Source: Epiperipatus broadwayi (Eukaryota > Onychophora > Udeonychophora > Euonychophora > Peripatidae). Taken from it: DNA of 64,000 nucleotides. Shown piece by piece: positions 11,547-26,500 of this stretch (the stretch's first letter is position 1; each line of letters opens with the position of its first letter). The translations under genes and the position numbers were made by a program. The stretch covers positions 3,296,142 to 3,360,141 of the forward strand of contig JAQFVV010006273.1 in NCBI GenBank assembly GCA_028023455.1. Reading direction: 5' to 3'. The notes beneath the pieces are model-generated. The model saw only the letters and a list, made by a program, of their open reading frames with translations, was not told where the DNA came from and did not search any database.

Positions 11547-14500
11547 CTGTGAAAATATATAACAGCACAATGCAAAATTTATCTATGTATTTTATAAAAT
11601 AGATCACTGGAATTCATTCTACAATTTTCAATCTATCAACATATAAAGTGATATATTAAAAACAGTGGAGTTAATTCCATTATTTTGTTTTATTACATAC
11701 TATATTGTTGTGTGCATATATACCATATTTATTTTATGAATGTTTTTTTGCATTAATTTTTGTATCAAAGTAAAATTTTAATTCCTGATGAAGATGAAAA
11801 AAATCTGAGTATTTGAAATAGCAGGTAGGAGATCTTAACATGGTTTTAATATGACATACAGCCTTATGTTTGCAAATGTGAGACAGTATATAATAAACTT
11901 ATGCAATATGTTATTTTGCTGTTGTAAATTAATAAAAAAATTTAATTTTTGTTAAAGAAGCAATATTTATATAAAAGCAATTGCATCCTCATCTAGATTT
12001 AAAACATTTTGAATGGGCATATTTTTTATTATTGTTCAGATAGTTTTACAGTTTAATTGAACTACTTTCTTACAACAGTTTGAAGAATTTGTTTAAGGAA
12101 GCAAAGTATGATAATTAATACAAAATTTTCCCAGGTATTATCAAATCTATTAATTTACATTATTTGATGCAGTATTAAAGTGATGAATCAAGAGCTAAAA
12201 ATCTCAGAGTCAAAGTTTAAATCTATCATTTATGGTACTTGAACATAATCTGTTCTTCTGAACGATAAGCCATTTGACTTTTTTTAATCAATTCATGCAT
12301 TGTTAAACATCCTCTTCTTAAAATTTTTTTTAATCCTGTCTACTATGTTATTTATTAAAAGCCAGTCAACACTTACACAATTTCAATATCAATAACAATC
12401 AACAGTATCAAACTGTTGTCAAGGCAACCTCCTTTTAACAATAAACAGTAAAAGCTTAATGTTTTGTTTGCATTAAAATATGACAGTTGCTACAAAACTA
12501 ATTAAGACTTCTGGGATAATCTGAAACTTAATATTATTAATATGAGAAGATAATGTTATGTAGCTTTATATTTTAGTATCTTATTCTTCATAAAATATTT
12601 GAGTTTTTTCTGAAAATTTAACATTCCAATTATGATTTATGCACTGGATTTATAGTATAAATTGTAAATTAAACATTCAATTTGTTAACCTTACATTTTA
12701 TCTTCTACTTTGCATATTTTGTTTTGTTTTTATGATTGAGACTTTTAATTTATTAATATTATGCACAATGTAAAAAAGAAAATCTAAACAAAGGAAAACA
12801 AGATTTTGCTATTCTTTATCAATATCCATATTTTTCAGAATATTTCTTCAGAATGATTGATTTCTTAAAGTACTCAAAAACAAATTTATGACCAAGATAA
12901 TGTAGTCATACATCTCACTGTTGATCATCCTCCCTCTTTTTTTGACCACTAATATATTTAATTTTTGTATCCATATATTTTGTTATTTGTTTTTAGCAAA
13001 ATAAATTAAAAAATTTAAATTGTCCAATGAAAAAAACTCTCTTCAATTTCCTTCCATAACGAAATGTTGATGGAAAACACTATCCCTAAAATTAACAACT
13101 TTGGCATAATTTACTGCCTAGCTACGAATAGTTAGATCATTTAATGATCAATATTGGATGATTGGCTTGTGTTTCTATGGGCAAATAACTAGAAAAATAA
13201 TCTTAAACATGATTGAAAGTTGAAAACATTTCAATTTTGTCATTTGGGTTTGAACTCAATTTGGGGCTATGGTTAGCAGATCGACCATGATAGAGATTAA
13301 ATATTTTCATCCAAATCTCATGTAAGCCAATACAATAATTTAATTTTTGCAAATATTTTTTTAAAAATATTAAATTATAATTTTATTAAAAATAGTTGCC
13401 AAAAGTATTATTTCAATTGCATAAAATCATCAACGAGATTATTTGATGAATTAGACATCTTCAGATATTTTCATCATCCTTCTAATTATTTTACTTTTAA
13501 TTTTTACAGTACATTTCAACATATTATTCATATGATTCAGAAATGCTGAATTAAAAAAAAATCTAATTGTTTTGAAATTCATTTTTTATTTGGTCTTTCA
13601 TTATTTTGTAGTTTTATTTTAATTCAGCATTCTCATTTTTTTTTTTAATTTTTCTAAAAAAAACAACAATATGAATAGATCATATTGCATTAATCTTTGT
13701 TTTTTTTTTTTTGTCTTTAAAAAATTCTAACTAAAAACTTATTTTATAATAGGTTATTAAAATTAAATAAACCAATTATTATAAATAATCCAATTATGCT
13801 TGATCCAAACTTACACGCTGATCCATATATTGAAACGCCTTTCTTCTAGCATGAGTTGTCACTTTAGCAGCTAAAAACTGTCATGTAAATAAATAATTAA
13901 AGAGGAATAAAACAATCGAAAAAAATATATTTTATGCTTCATCATTACAATCAGTTCATTTTTACACACACTTATTCTTTATATATATAATAAAGCCCTA
14001 AGTACATCAATTCACAATTAAATCATGTATCCATTACCAACGTTTTCACTGCTAATACAGACTTTGCATTTGAAAAGTCTGCCTTGGCAATTTTGGCTAA
14101 TGATTGAATAGTGAATGTGTATTTAGTTTATTATATCGACTAGTTTAGTTTTTGGCATTTGACATTAAGAAAGTTACCTAAAAAATTATTTGTACTCTAG
14201 TTATATAAAAACTTCTGTTGACTGTAATGGCTAGTGACTGAGTTTTATCAGTGCTTTGGCCACTGTAGTCTTCTCATCCCTTTGTCTCTCCAGTCACTTC
14301 TAAGTAGTTGTGAGCATATTACATCAGATGTGACTGCAATACAAGAAACAATAGCTGCTTCACTTACAATTTGGATAAAAGAGCAGTATGCATTGATTTG
14401 CGTTTTTGTGGTCTGAGGATGTGTCTGTGCAAATATTTATAGAAAACTTTATGCAAAACATGGAAAAGAGTTTTATTGTGAAGAAATGTGAGTAAATGGG

Positions 14501-17500
14501 TAGAGAAGTTTAAGGAATGTTGCTTTTAAGAAGGATTTGGACACCCACCTATGTCCATGTCTGATGACAACACTGAACATACATATAAACAGATTCCGTT
14601 GGAGAGATGACAGTCAGTGGATTATGTGGCAAATCATTTGCAAATCAGCCATGGCTCAGCCTATGCAACAATTCTGGTAGACTTTAGTTTTGAAAAAAAA
14701 TTCATGGAAGGGCTCAAACAGAAGTGTAAAGTATATTGTGTTATTGCATGACAATACATGTCCACACACCGCTGATAGATGATTAAAGTCAGGTGAAATG
14801 ATTATATCATTTCAATATATATATATTTCAAATAATCAAATTCAATCTTAAAAAATGATCCATAATCATTTAATAAAAAAAATATGTTTATTACGTTAGA
14901 TATATTATTGTTATAATTTGATGTGGTTTTTTCTGCTAATTGTAATTTTTAATGTTTGAAAAAAAGTTTATTCAGTATTATACTTTAAAACTTGCTGAGC
15001 AGACTTTTGACCCCTAAGGTCAGAATCATAGCACTCATAATATGCAGGGTACATTGTGAATTATACCCTGCAGATTATGAGTGCTATGATTCTGACCTTA
15101 GTGGCTGCGAAAAGGAGTTTGTTATTAATTGAAAGAAGACCCTTTAATTCCTCTTGGAGGCCTTAAAGGAAGTGAGCAGGGCAAATTCTTAATGTCCACT
15201 CCATATGTTCTTGTCGTTGTAGCTGTTATTATTATGTGATTATTCATATAGTATACGAACATGGATGGGCTGCTCACCAACACACATTAGCCAGCGTGAT
15301 AAGTTTATTGATTTTTTACTTCCGAGTTTAAGATCAAGAAACACCATGATCTTTCTTCTTGGTTGCCTGATAAGGCAGAATGAATACTTGTGTAAATGAT
15401 AAATATTTTTCCAATAGATATATACAATCTAAATAAATGTCAAATCAACCTTTCTTTAATAGGTAATGTGTTTTAAAAAAATCCACCACAGATTTAAGTT
15501 TCAAATAGTTAAATATAGTTTATCAAGTCATCACTTTGAAGCCATTCTAAAATCATTTAGACAATATATTTTAAAATTAATGGAAGTGAAGGCATGTGTT
15601 CTTATGCCTATGTGCACACATACTTGTAAATAATTTTAGTAAGTTAATTTTATTGTGCTTTAAGCTGTAGGCCAGTTTGCTATCTCTATTTTTCACATAT
15701 ACATCTGAAATTAAGAATTAGAATATGTGTGCATTTTATAAGATCCAAAGGCATTTTATCTGCCATTTTTGAATTCTGTAGATGTTATTTACCTCCCAAA
15801 TATATATTATTTCTACTTTAGGTACTTGCAAATGAGTTTGATTTTGCTTCAGGGTTAGAGATAATTCCCTGCAATTTTTTTTTTAATTTGTACTCTGGAT
15901 TATTTCTTGTATTGTTTAGTGTTTCATGTGTTTCATGTGGTGTAGGGTTGAATGCCTATTGTATAGTTACTGGTTTTGTAATTGCCTTTGTGAATATTTA
16001 AAGTTAATTTAATCTTTTGCCTATTCTTTTATGTTTATTAAAAAATAGACAGACATCTTAACTTAGCTAACACATCTAACAGAATCCAATAAACAACAGA
16101 GCTATTTAATTGTAGTTTCAGAGATAATACTAAATTATGGATAATAGATTTAAAAAGCTGCCCAAGTCAAATTCAATATATGCCAACATAAAAGGGATAA
16201 TTTTAATTTATTAACTTTAACAGCATTATAATGAACTGGTAGTAAACTTGTTTTGCTTGTTACCAGATTAATCTTATTGTTTGTTTAATGTTGTCTGCTT
16301 TTGCTAATTGGTGTTTCTCAAGAATCTTTGTTCTCCATGACCTGAAAGCATTATATGTAGCTGGGTAAATGTTTATAATTAAAATCTTCATCAGTAAACT
16401 GTAATACGATGTCTTTTAGGTTACAAGTCTAGTAGTGCATTCAGTGTTGGCTAATGATATACCTATTGACCATTACAGAGGGGTATACTATAGAGAAGAA
16501 AAATCATCATTCTCAAAACATTACAAGCAGTAAGCATGAAAATATAGAAATACCAGCATTAATCATTAATAATCAACAGTCATTTTCTGTAACTGGAATC
16601 AAAAGAGGTATTCCGTAAAATCTATGCTAATTATCACTTAACCAAGCCAAACATAAGGCATATTATAAAAGCAATAAAATATTCCAACTACATGTGCATA
16701 CATAAAATTTAAAATAATTACAATAATAAATCATATCAAAAACTGCTGGAATAATTATTTCAACACTGTATCATCAGTGCTCTGCGCCATCTGGTACCAG
16801 GAGTGCACTGGTCCTCATTATCAATTCTATAAAATAAAACATATGGACCTAAAATATAATCTTTATCTTTGGGACAATCTAAACAATCCTATAGAAAACA
16901 TCTGGATACTCACACAAACACATATCTACACATATACCTATGAATATTATTATTGTTTAAAATAGCTTGAGATTGCAATGACTCTGATCAATGTGACAGT
17001 GATCAAGAGAAAATGCACACATATAAATCTTAATATACTCTAATATTAAATAACTTCACTAGAACAACTTAAAATATAGATTAATAAATTTATTAATTTA
17101 GAAATAATAAAATGGAATTCAAAGTCTGATAAGTATGCACTCCATAATACACAAATACATCACTCTAATTTTGATTTACAAACAGATATTATTTCTATAA
17201 ATTGACATCTCAAGCAATTTCATTTACAGATATATAAATAGATGATTTACATTATGCATATATATATGCACCCAGACATGCATATAAGATAAAACAAAAT
17301 ATTTCAAACAACTATAAGTCAATAAATTAATAACAAATACAGAATAATTCTATATATAAGTGTATGTGCATAGCTAAAAGGAAACACTACACATTATAAA
17401 GCCCAATCATATTATTTATTCTATTTTGGCAGTATATAAATGATTAAATGGTAAACCCATGAATAATAAGATCATATTTCCAATTATTACATTTTAATTT

Positions 17501-20500
17501 GTATCTATAATGACTTTTAACAATATCTTGTTTACCTGAAATCCATAGTTTCGTTACTCATATAAAAAACACCATTGATCAATCCATTATAATTTTAGTA
17601 TGTCTAAGACAAGTCAGCCTTCAAACTAGGCATTTTTATTATCTTCCAAAATAATTTTTAGCTAGTACGATAATTACCATATTATTTTAAATATAAAATA
17701 TCCCCAAATTTAAGATGCAGTAAAATTTTAAGCTCGGAAAATTGGGGGAAAAAATTTAAATGATTGTATTGTAAAAAAAAACATTTTAATTTATTTAAAT
17801 AAAAATTAATAGTCTTGCATTGGTGGTCGAGAGGTCAGCATGACTGCCTTGCACTTGCAGGCAGTTGCCCGGGTTGCGGGTTCGCATCCTGGCCAATGCT
17901 ATGACATTTTAAAAAAAAATAAAAAATAAAAATTAATATAATGCAGTAAGCTCACCTAATTTATTAAAAATCTTCAAACATACTTTCACATTCTACATCT
18001 TTACTTTCAGAACTTGAATTCTTATTTTCACTATTCCACCAGAGTACATCATTTTCAGGCCATTTAAATCATTAGCAATGCAAGATTTTAAAAAAATATT
18101 TTTTTTTGATAATTTCTTCAGATATATCTTTCCAAAACTGCAAATCCCATTCAAAATTATATTTATATTGTTTACAAAGAATTTTTTTTGTATAAATATC
18201 ATAACATTTTTAAAATTATGGTATTGACATGTAATGTTACTGTTAAATTTTTTTTTTTTGATTAAAAACCATTTTTGAAATGCAAATTAATAATTTATCA
18301 GATAATTAAAGTAAATGAAAGTTTTTTAAAAATAAATTTCTTATAATTGGCAAAAATAATCTATAGTGGTCAATATAAAACGTATTTTTATTATCTAAAT
18401 TACAAATTGCAGCCATATGCCATTGATTTCTTTCTCAATTTGTTTTCAAGTAAAAATAAATTTTTCTATTAAAACCATTCTTCTAAAATAATTAATATTT
18501 TTTGAAAAAATTATAAATTTAAAAACAGGATTCTAAAACATGTGTTATCACTTTGAAAATCAAAATGAAAATATCAAAAATGTCAAAATCATTGGTGGGT
18601 GCTCTCTTGTGTAGAAAACTAACAACCAATCAGAGTGAAGGCATGTTCTTATCTTATTTTTATATTAATTTATTAGTTGTAAAAAAATTCTAAAGGTTAT
18701 TCAATATAGTTTCCTCAATAAAATAATGGTAAAATTGACAAAATAATGTTAAAAATAGATGTTTAAGAAAGAGTTAAAAATTGTTTATGAAATTAATCCC
18801 AAAAATATTGACTTTAATGTTAAATTTTTTTTCATTTGATTAAACAAAATTTAACAGGTTTATGATCATAATATTATGTGCATGTATAGCATAAAGCAAA
18901 GATCCACAACAGAGATAAGATGTTAGAATTTTTGTCTCCAATTTAACACACACCTCTCTTTAAGGACCTAAAATTTTGGGGGGGAAAGTGCATCTTAATT
19001 ATGCAAATTATTATAAATAGATTTTGATTACTTGCAAACTTAATATTTGAAAAAATATGTCAATATGTTTTATTTTCTGCCCAATATCATCTGTTTTAAT
19101 TATGCACCATATGTTGGTAAAATAGATTTCATCGCATTGATACAATATATATATATACAACTTATAGTAGTATTACACCTGTGTTTCTATGCAAACATAA
19201 TGTGTATATAAAATAAAACACTGGAATCTTAAAATGACTAAGTTGTCTGCTTGTGGCTCATGACCATGGTAGAGCAGAAAGATGACTTCCTATTGCCATA
19301 TTCAGTATAGGCATATATATATATATAAGGTAAATATTAACAGTCCTCAAATCTATTTAGTTTCTATAACTTGATGGAGTGCAGGCAGGCAAATATACTA
19401 CTTCTCACATATTGGGCTAATAATCACAGAAAATCCAAGTCTCCTACTTCTCTGGGAGATTGAACTTTCCCATATTGGAGACTAGCAACAATAATAATCA
19501 ATTTATTTAAATTCATTATTTATAATCTATGAAAAGAAATCCAAAAATAGGGTAAATAAGTAAGTCATCTTCCATCTTAATTAATAGTTTAATTACATCA
19601 TCCTATATTTTAATTTACATTCATTAAAACTAATTAGTTTTAAAAAATTTCTTCATCCTTTAATTAAAACATTATAAAAATATTGTACATTATAAAACAC
19701 ATTATATTTTTCACAAATATCTTTCTTTTTTTATTACATTGAAATATTTTACAATTTTGTCAAAATCAGAAAAGTCAAAATTATCAGCACTAAATAAAGA
19801 ATTTTATATTCCATTTTAAATAATATGCAAATTTTATAATTATATATCGAATTTTGTCTGTGTTCATTTCTACTTTAAATACACACACTACATTGAGTGC
19901 TATGAGACCAATTTATTACAATATATATATATATATTTATAATACTTGTCAAGACTAAATGGATTTATAAGTAACCATTAGAAACCAGTACAACATTTAG
20001 ACAATCCCTTTATCAATAACATTATCAAGGCAATCTCCTTTTAACAATAAAAGTGGAATCCCACCTTTATTTATTTATGTGCAACTTGTTATAACTGGTT
20101 TCTAATGATTACTTATAAACCCATTTAACCTTGAACATTATTACACTTATTATTTAAGTAATACTTTGTTTGCAATTTGAAAATTATTATTGCAGTTTGT
20201 AATGTTATAAATGACTATTTATTAGTCTGCATTTAAAACATGTTATATTTGATTGTTTAATGAGGTTTATTTAAACTTCTTTGTATCAATAATTTCAATC
20301 TCTGTGGCCAAGTTACAATCTTTAGTGTCTATATAAATATATTGGACCATAAATAAAGGTGGGATTCCACCTTTATTGTTAAAAAGTGGTTGCCTTGGTA
20401 ATAGTTTAAGATTGTTGATTGTTATTGATAATGGAATTGTCTAAGTGTTTGACTATTTTCTAATGGTAACACACATACACACACACATATATATATATAA

Positions 20501-23500
20501 ATAAAATAATAATAGATGTTCTCAAAATACATGTAATCAGAAGAGTGATTGGTCATTTTTTTTAATGTAGTAAGATTATGAAATAATGAATGCCTCTAGA
20601 ACTAGAACAATGACTTGATTTTATATCAACTCAATTTACTTACATATATATTTGTATACTATTTATTTAATTATATAAATAAATAAATAATAAAATACCA
20701 CACAAATAAGTAAATCATTATCATCATTATTAGCAACAATTATCAATCCACTGCAGGATGATGGTCTCTTCAGGTTCAATCCATTTTCTCTAATATGTTG
20801 CTTCTCTTCTGAACATCACCCCTACACACTTCCTTATTTCATCCATCCATCTTATATATGATCTCTTTCTGAGTCTTTTACAATCTCTTGATATTCAGAT
20901 TGAAGATTTCAACTGTCCATCTATTATCATCTCTTCTAGCAATATGTCCAGCCCAATTCCACTTCAGTCTCTTAATTCTTTTAACAATGTCAGTACAACC
21001 CATGTATTTCATTTTCAATATCTTTTTGTTATTCCTAGCATGCATTTCTCCATACTTCTTTGAGTAGTCAAAAATCTATATATTTTTCTTTTGTTAAGTG
21101 CCCACGTCTCAGATCCACAAGTAAGAACTGGTAAAACACATTTATTAAAAACTTTTCTTTTCAAACACATGGGCATATTTTCTTTTAATATTAAGTTATT
21201 TCTGCCAAAAGCAATTCAACCAAGTTTAATTCTATGATTAATTTCATGCATTGTTTCCATCTGTAGAAATAATCTGACCAAAGTATTTGTAGTTGTTAAC
21301 TTCTTCAAACTCATCATTACCAATCTTTATTTTCATTTTCTGAGAAAATTCATTGAACGTTACTTTAGCCTTTTTAATGTTTACTTTTAGTCCTACTTTC
21401 TTACTTTCATCTGATAACTCTTACAATATCTTCTGAAGTTCTAAAGCATTATTTGCAAAAAGAATTATATCATCTGCAAAATCTAAATGACTTAAATAAT
21501 TTTCATTTATTTTATTCCTTTAACTTTCCATTTTAAACCACAAAATATTTCTTGCAGCTGTAAAAAGTTTTGGAAATATGAAGTCACTCTGTCTTACACT
21601 CATTTCAGTGTTAATCTTCCTAATATTATTATGTAATCTAACTATTGCTGTTGCTTTTTCATAAATATTCTTTATAATATGATAATAAATCTAGATGATC
21701 CAATGCTTTAGTCATTGAAAAAATGTTTGTAAAATCAAATGCCTTTTCATAATCTACAAATTCAAAGCATAATGGCAACTCATATTCATTGACCCTTTCT
21801 ATAACTTCTTTCAATATTTGGATATGATCCACTGTACTAAAATCATTTTTAAATCCAGCTTGTTGAAATCCAATGTTCCCTGATAAAAGGCTGAAAGATC
21901 TGTAATTTTTAATATCTTTTTTATCATCTTTTTTAAATATTAATATTAATATTGCATTCTTCAAATCATCTGGTATATCTTTATCATTTAGACATTTGTT
22001 ATATAACTTTGTCAAAAAAATTTTTTATTTCTTTACCTGCTAAGAAGCAATTATAATTTTATCATTACCTGGAGCTTTTTTTTCCTTCATAAATTTAATT
22101 GAATGTCTCACTTCTTCATTTAAAATCTTGGGCAATACAGAAGATATAATAGCTGTAGGAAGTACTTGTTCTTTATAACAATATAATTTTTGATAGAATT
22201 CTTCTACACATTTCATGATGTCATCTCTCTTTTTAGTAATAGTTCCATCCTTTCTTCTTATTGAAGATTTAAGTTTCCTATCAATACCAAAATGTTGTTT
22301 AACACTCTTGAGACTTATATTCTCTTGTATAGCTTTTTTTGCTAGTTCACAATTATACTTTCTTATATCATTATCAATTCTTTTTCACATCATTTTATAA
22401 AATTCGAGATATTCAATCCTTCTTAATGCATCATTTTTATATATTTTCATATTCCTTCTTTTCTTCATAATTTCTCTAGTTTCGGTAAATTGCTGCTTTT
22501 TTCTACCAGTTATTTTTGTTCGAGTTTTTAAGTGTATCAGTTATATTCCTCTTGATTTTATTCAAATCTGAATCATATACAAAATCTACTAATATTTGAA
22601 AATAATTTGTGAGTTCTAATATAAATTCATTAGAATGTATCTGAAGATTAGGAATATCAACAGTGTTGAATTTATTAAGAACATTACAATCTTGAGATAT
22701 ATTTCTGTTAGTCAAAATATAATCTAATTCTGCTGTACCTTCATTTGGATGCTTCCATGTTCATTTTCTTTTTAACATTTTTTTTTTTCAAAAAAAAATT
22801 CATATTATAATGTCATTCTTTTTCTGCAAACTCCACAAGTCTATGTCCTCTCTCATTTCCATTACCATAACCAAATTTACCTGCACCACTTTCACCTTTC
22901 ATTTGTTTGCCGATTATAGCATTAAAGTCTCCCATAACAATTTTAAAATGTTTTTTAGTCTGATCAAAAGCCTTTTATACATCCATATAAAAATCTTCTA
23001 CTACTTCATCTTGTTGGGGCATAAACCTGATATCTGAATTTGGTATCTGCTATTAAGTTGAATAACTAATCCTGTCACTCTGTCCAATACTTCATCAATC
23101 TCCACAATGAAATTCTTCCACTTTTTATTTATAATGAATCATAATCCACTTGTACATTCAATATTGTGCTTTTGTAGTAGAGTACATGACCACTTTTTAA
23201 ATCAATTATCTCTTTACCTTTTCTTTTAAATTCACAAAATCAAATAATATCCCATTCAATATAAGACAATTCTTTCTCCATTTCTCACAATCTTGCTTCA
23301 CTTGAAAGTGATCTACAGTTGTATCAAAATAAAAAGTTGTCATCAAATGGCAGCCTGACTTGATAATCAGGAGATTCTTAGCATTCTCTGCCTTTAGCAC
23401 CAACTGCTGTCTTGGCTGGTAACTTTACAGCCTCCTGGGATTAAGGGCTATGATTTATTTTTGCTGTCATGATTTCAATTTTTTTTTTCATTCATACACA

Positions 23501-26500
23501 CATTCATTCTGCCTTCAAAAAAATTCATTTGATATTTCAGTTAAGAGTTTTCAGGCAACTGAGAAGAAAGACCATGATGTTTCTTGATTTTAAACTCAGA
23601 GATAAAATGACAATAAACACACCATGCTGAGTAATGCATGTTGATGAGCAGCCCATCTATGTTCATATACTATATGAATAATCACATAGTAATAACAGTT
23701 GCAATGACAAGAACTTAAGAGAGTGGGCATTAGAAATTGTCCTGCTTAGTTCCTTTAAGGCCTCCAAGAAGAATCAAAGGATCTCCTTTCAGTTAACAGC
23801 AAACTTCTTTGTACAGCCTAATATTATTTTTACTCATAACCTGTAGAAATTTTTATATCATTGAATTTCAATAAATTTCTAAAACTGGTAATAAAGTGAG
23901 TCATTGATTAACAAAAATGTAGGTCCACTAAGAAATTGCTTTTTGATTAAACATTGCCACTTGATAGAATATGAAAATTTTTATAGAGGTTGTGAGTAAA
24001 TTTAATGTTAATATTATATATATTATATTAAGTTAAATAACTAATCTTGCCACTTTGACCAATACATCATCAATCTCCACAATGTTATTCTTCCACTTTT
24101 TATTTATAATGACTCCTACACCATTTGTACTTCCAATATTGTGCCTTATAGCAGAATACATATCCACTTTTTAAAATCAATTATTTTGTCACCTTATTTC
24201 TTAACTTCACGAGAAACTGATGTAAGGATAGAGATATTCAGAAAATCTTGTTAAGAGGTATTAGCATGCTCATTAGTACAAGCTTATTAAATTAAGTCAT
24301 GTGATATATGACTTGATTTCCTTGCAGTTATTGTTTTGCTCTTAAGACTTTGGCAAATTTAAATTGCTAAACCTATTATTAAATAGTATATCTTAACTTT
24401 GTTCAGTCCCATATGGCTATTTAAGTTAGATAGTTGGATTTCAAGACATATGGATGCCTGAAAATTATAGGTTTTATACTTAATAGGTAAGTATTTGATA
24501 AATTCTGGGGCTTGACCAGATATTTCTAAATCTAATATGTGAATGTCATAATGCCTCAATGATGACAGCCAGAGCTAGAAACTGGTCTGAGAATAGAGAT
24601 ATTCAGAAAAGCTGGTTAAGAACTATTAGCATGCCCATTATATAACATTTGTAGTACAAACTTATTAGATTAAGTCATGTGATATATGACTTGATTTCCT
24701 TGAGATATATATATATATAATGTAAAATTCAACTAATGTTAAAATTATTTCAGCAACACTGCCTGTGTTGAGCAACATTGGATTTATTCAGTCAAAAGAA
24801 AAGGTTAACTTTTTTCAAGCTGCTTAATTATGCAATGTTTGAACTAGATAGTACTGCTGAAACAATTAACATTAGGTGAGTTTATATTTTCTACATTTTA
24901 TATTCAATATGGCATTGGCACTGATTTAATATATACATATGCTTCATCATGCTCTTTGTAAAAATTACTTGACATTAGCAATTGTCACTATGATAAGTAA
25001 ATTACTACCATTACTAATAACATAAAGAATCCTTTTGTTTAATTTAAAAAACTATTACATTAAATACCTGAATAGCAAATGAACCTATGAAAACTCCACA
25101 TCCAATTGAAGCCCATATACCCAGCATATAACTAGAGAAAACAATGACTGCTATCAATGACATTGGAGTAGCCATAATAAACATTGTTAAAGAAGCTGCT
25201 TCATAGATAGAAAATACATCAGTAGTACATATGTTAACAATCTACAAATAGAAAATGTAAAATTAAAATTTAAATGACAAAAATCATTAATAATTGAAAA
25301 TTTTATTTTAAAATTAAACTTTAAATGACTAAATTTATTAATAATTAAAAAAAGTAATTTTTTATTTTTTTCTAAATGACTCAGAATAATGGATTAGATA
25401 TTTAAAACACCCTAATATTTCATTAGCAACCATTTATAAATGAGTAGTCTATTCTAATTCCAGAATTAAAAAAAATAGAAACAGCCCAACTACATAAACC
25501 AAAAGGTAAAAAAAAGTCTGAAATCAGAATTGCTGTATAATAAAAATAGTTTTATAAGTTTCATCATCCCAATTATTATAGAGATAATCAAAGACATGAG
25601 AAGCTCAAAATGACTAGGCCCTATGTTAATCTTAAATTATAAAACAATAAAGTAAAGATTTAAAAAAAAAAAGAAGATTGTGTGCCAGTCCAATATCTTG
25701 TATTTGATAACTCAACATCTTATCCCACAATGCAGCAGAAATTACTATTAATCAGTCATTGCTTGTTGGTTTTATACATTTAATTTTTATATATAAAGCC
25801 ATCTATGCTAAAACTTTTTTATTTATTATTATAATAAATTATGTTATATATAGAGTTCGCAAAACAAACTCTTAACAAGCTTTGAGAATATCCTCAACCC
25901 CAGACTGACGATGCTAGATGCAGAAACCAGTCTGGGGTTGAGGGTATTCTCAAAGTTTGTTAAGAGTTTGTTTTGCGAACTCTATATATAACATTTGTAA
26001 ACACGAGCTTTATTAAAATTAAGTCATTTGACATCTGACTTGATTTTTTTATCAATAAATTATGGTATAGATATTTTTTAAAAAATTTCCAATACATAGA
26101 TATTGATAACCTGAAATTAATTGTCTAATACAGCATTTCACACTGCAACTCAACAAATTTGTTTGGACCCAAATATTATAAAACTATTATATTTTGCAAT
26201 TTAATCAAATAAAACAGTAATAAAAGAGTGCTGCTTGTGTCCATGTTAATATCTGTCCAAAACAAGTAAAATTGACTGTTTCATTAAATAAGAATCATTA
26301 AAAAAAATTTGAGTTATATTTATTTCAATCTCTTACTGAAAAAAAAAGTTAAGAAATAATCAACAAAATTAAAATTTATCAAAAAATAAAAACAATATAA
26401 TTAAGAAATAAAATTAATCATATTTAATGAGACTATTGATGTCACCTGTTTTCTATCAAAATATTAATTCTTATTTCAATGAAATAATTTAATGTCACTC

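Noticed and set aside
17813-17910. A functional tRNA gene
   Set aside because: A- and B-box-like sequences and an acceptor stem are present, but target duplications, an A-rich tail and two further copies show a SINE. The loop at the anticodon position is irregular.
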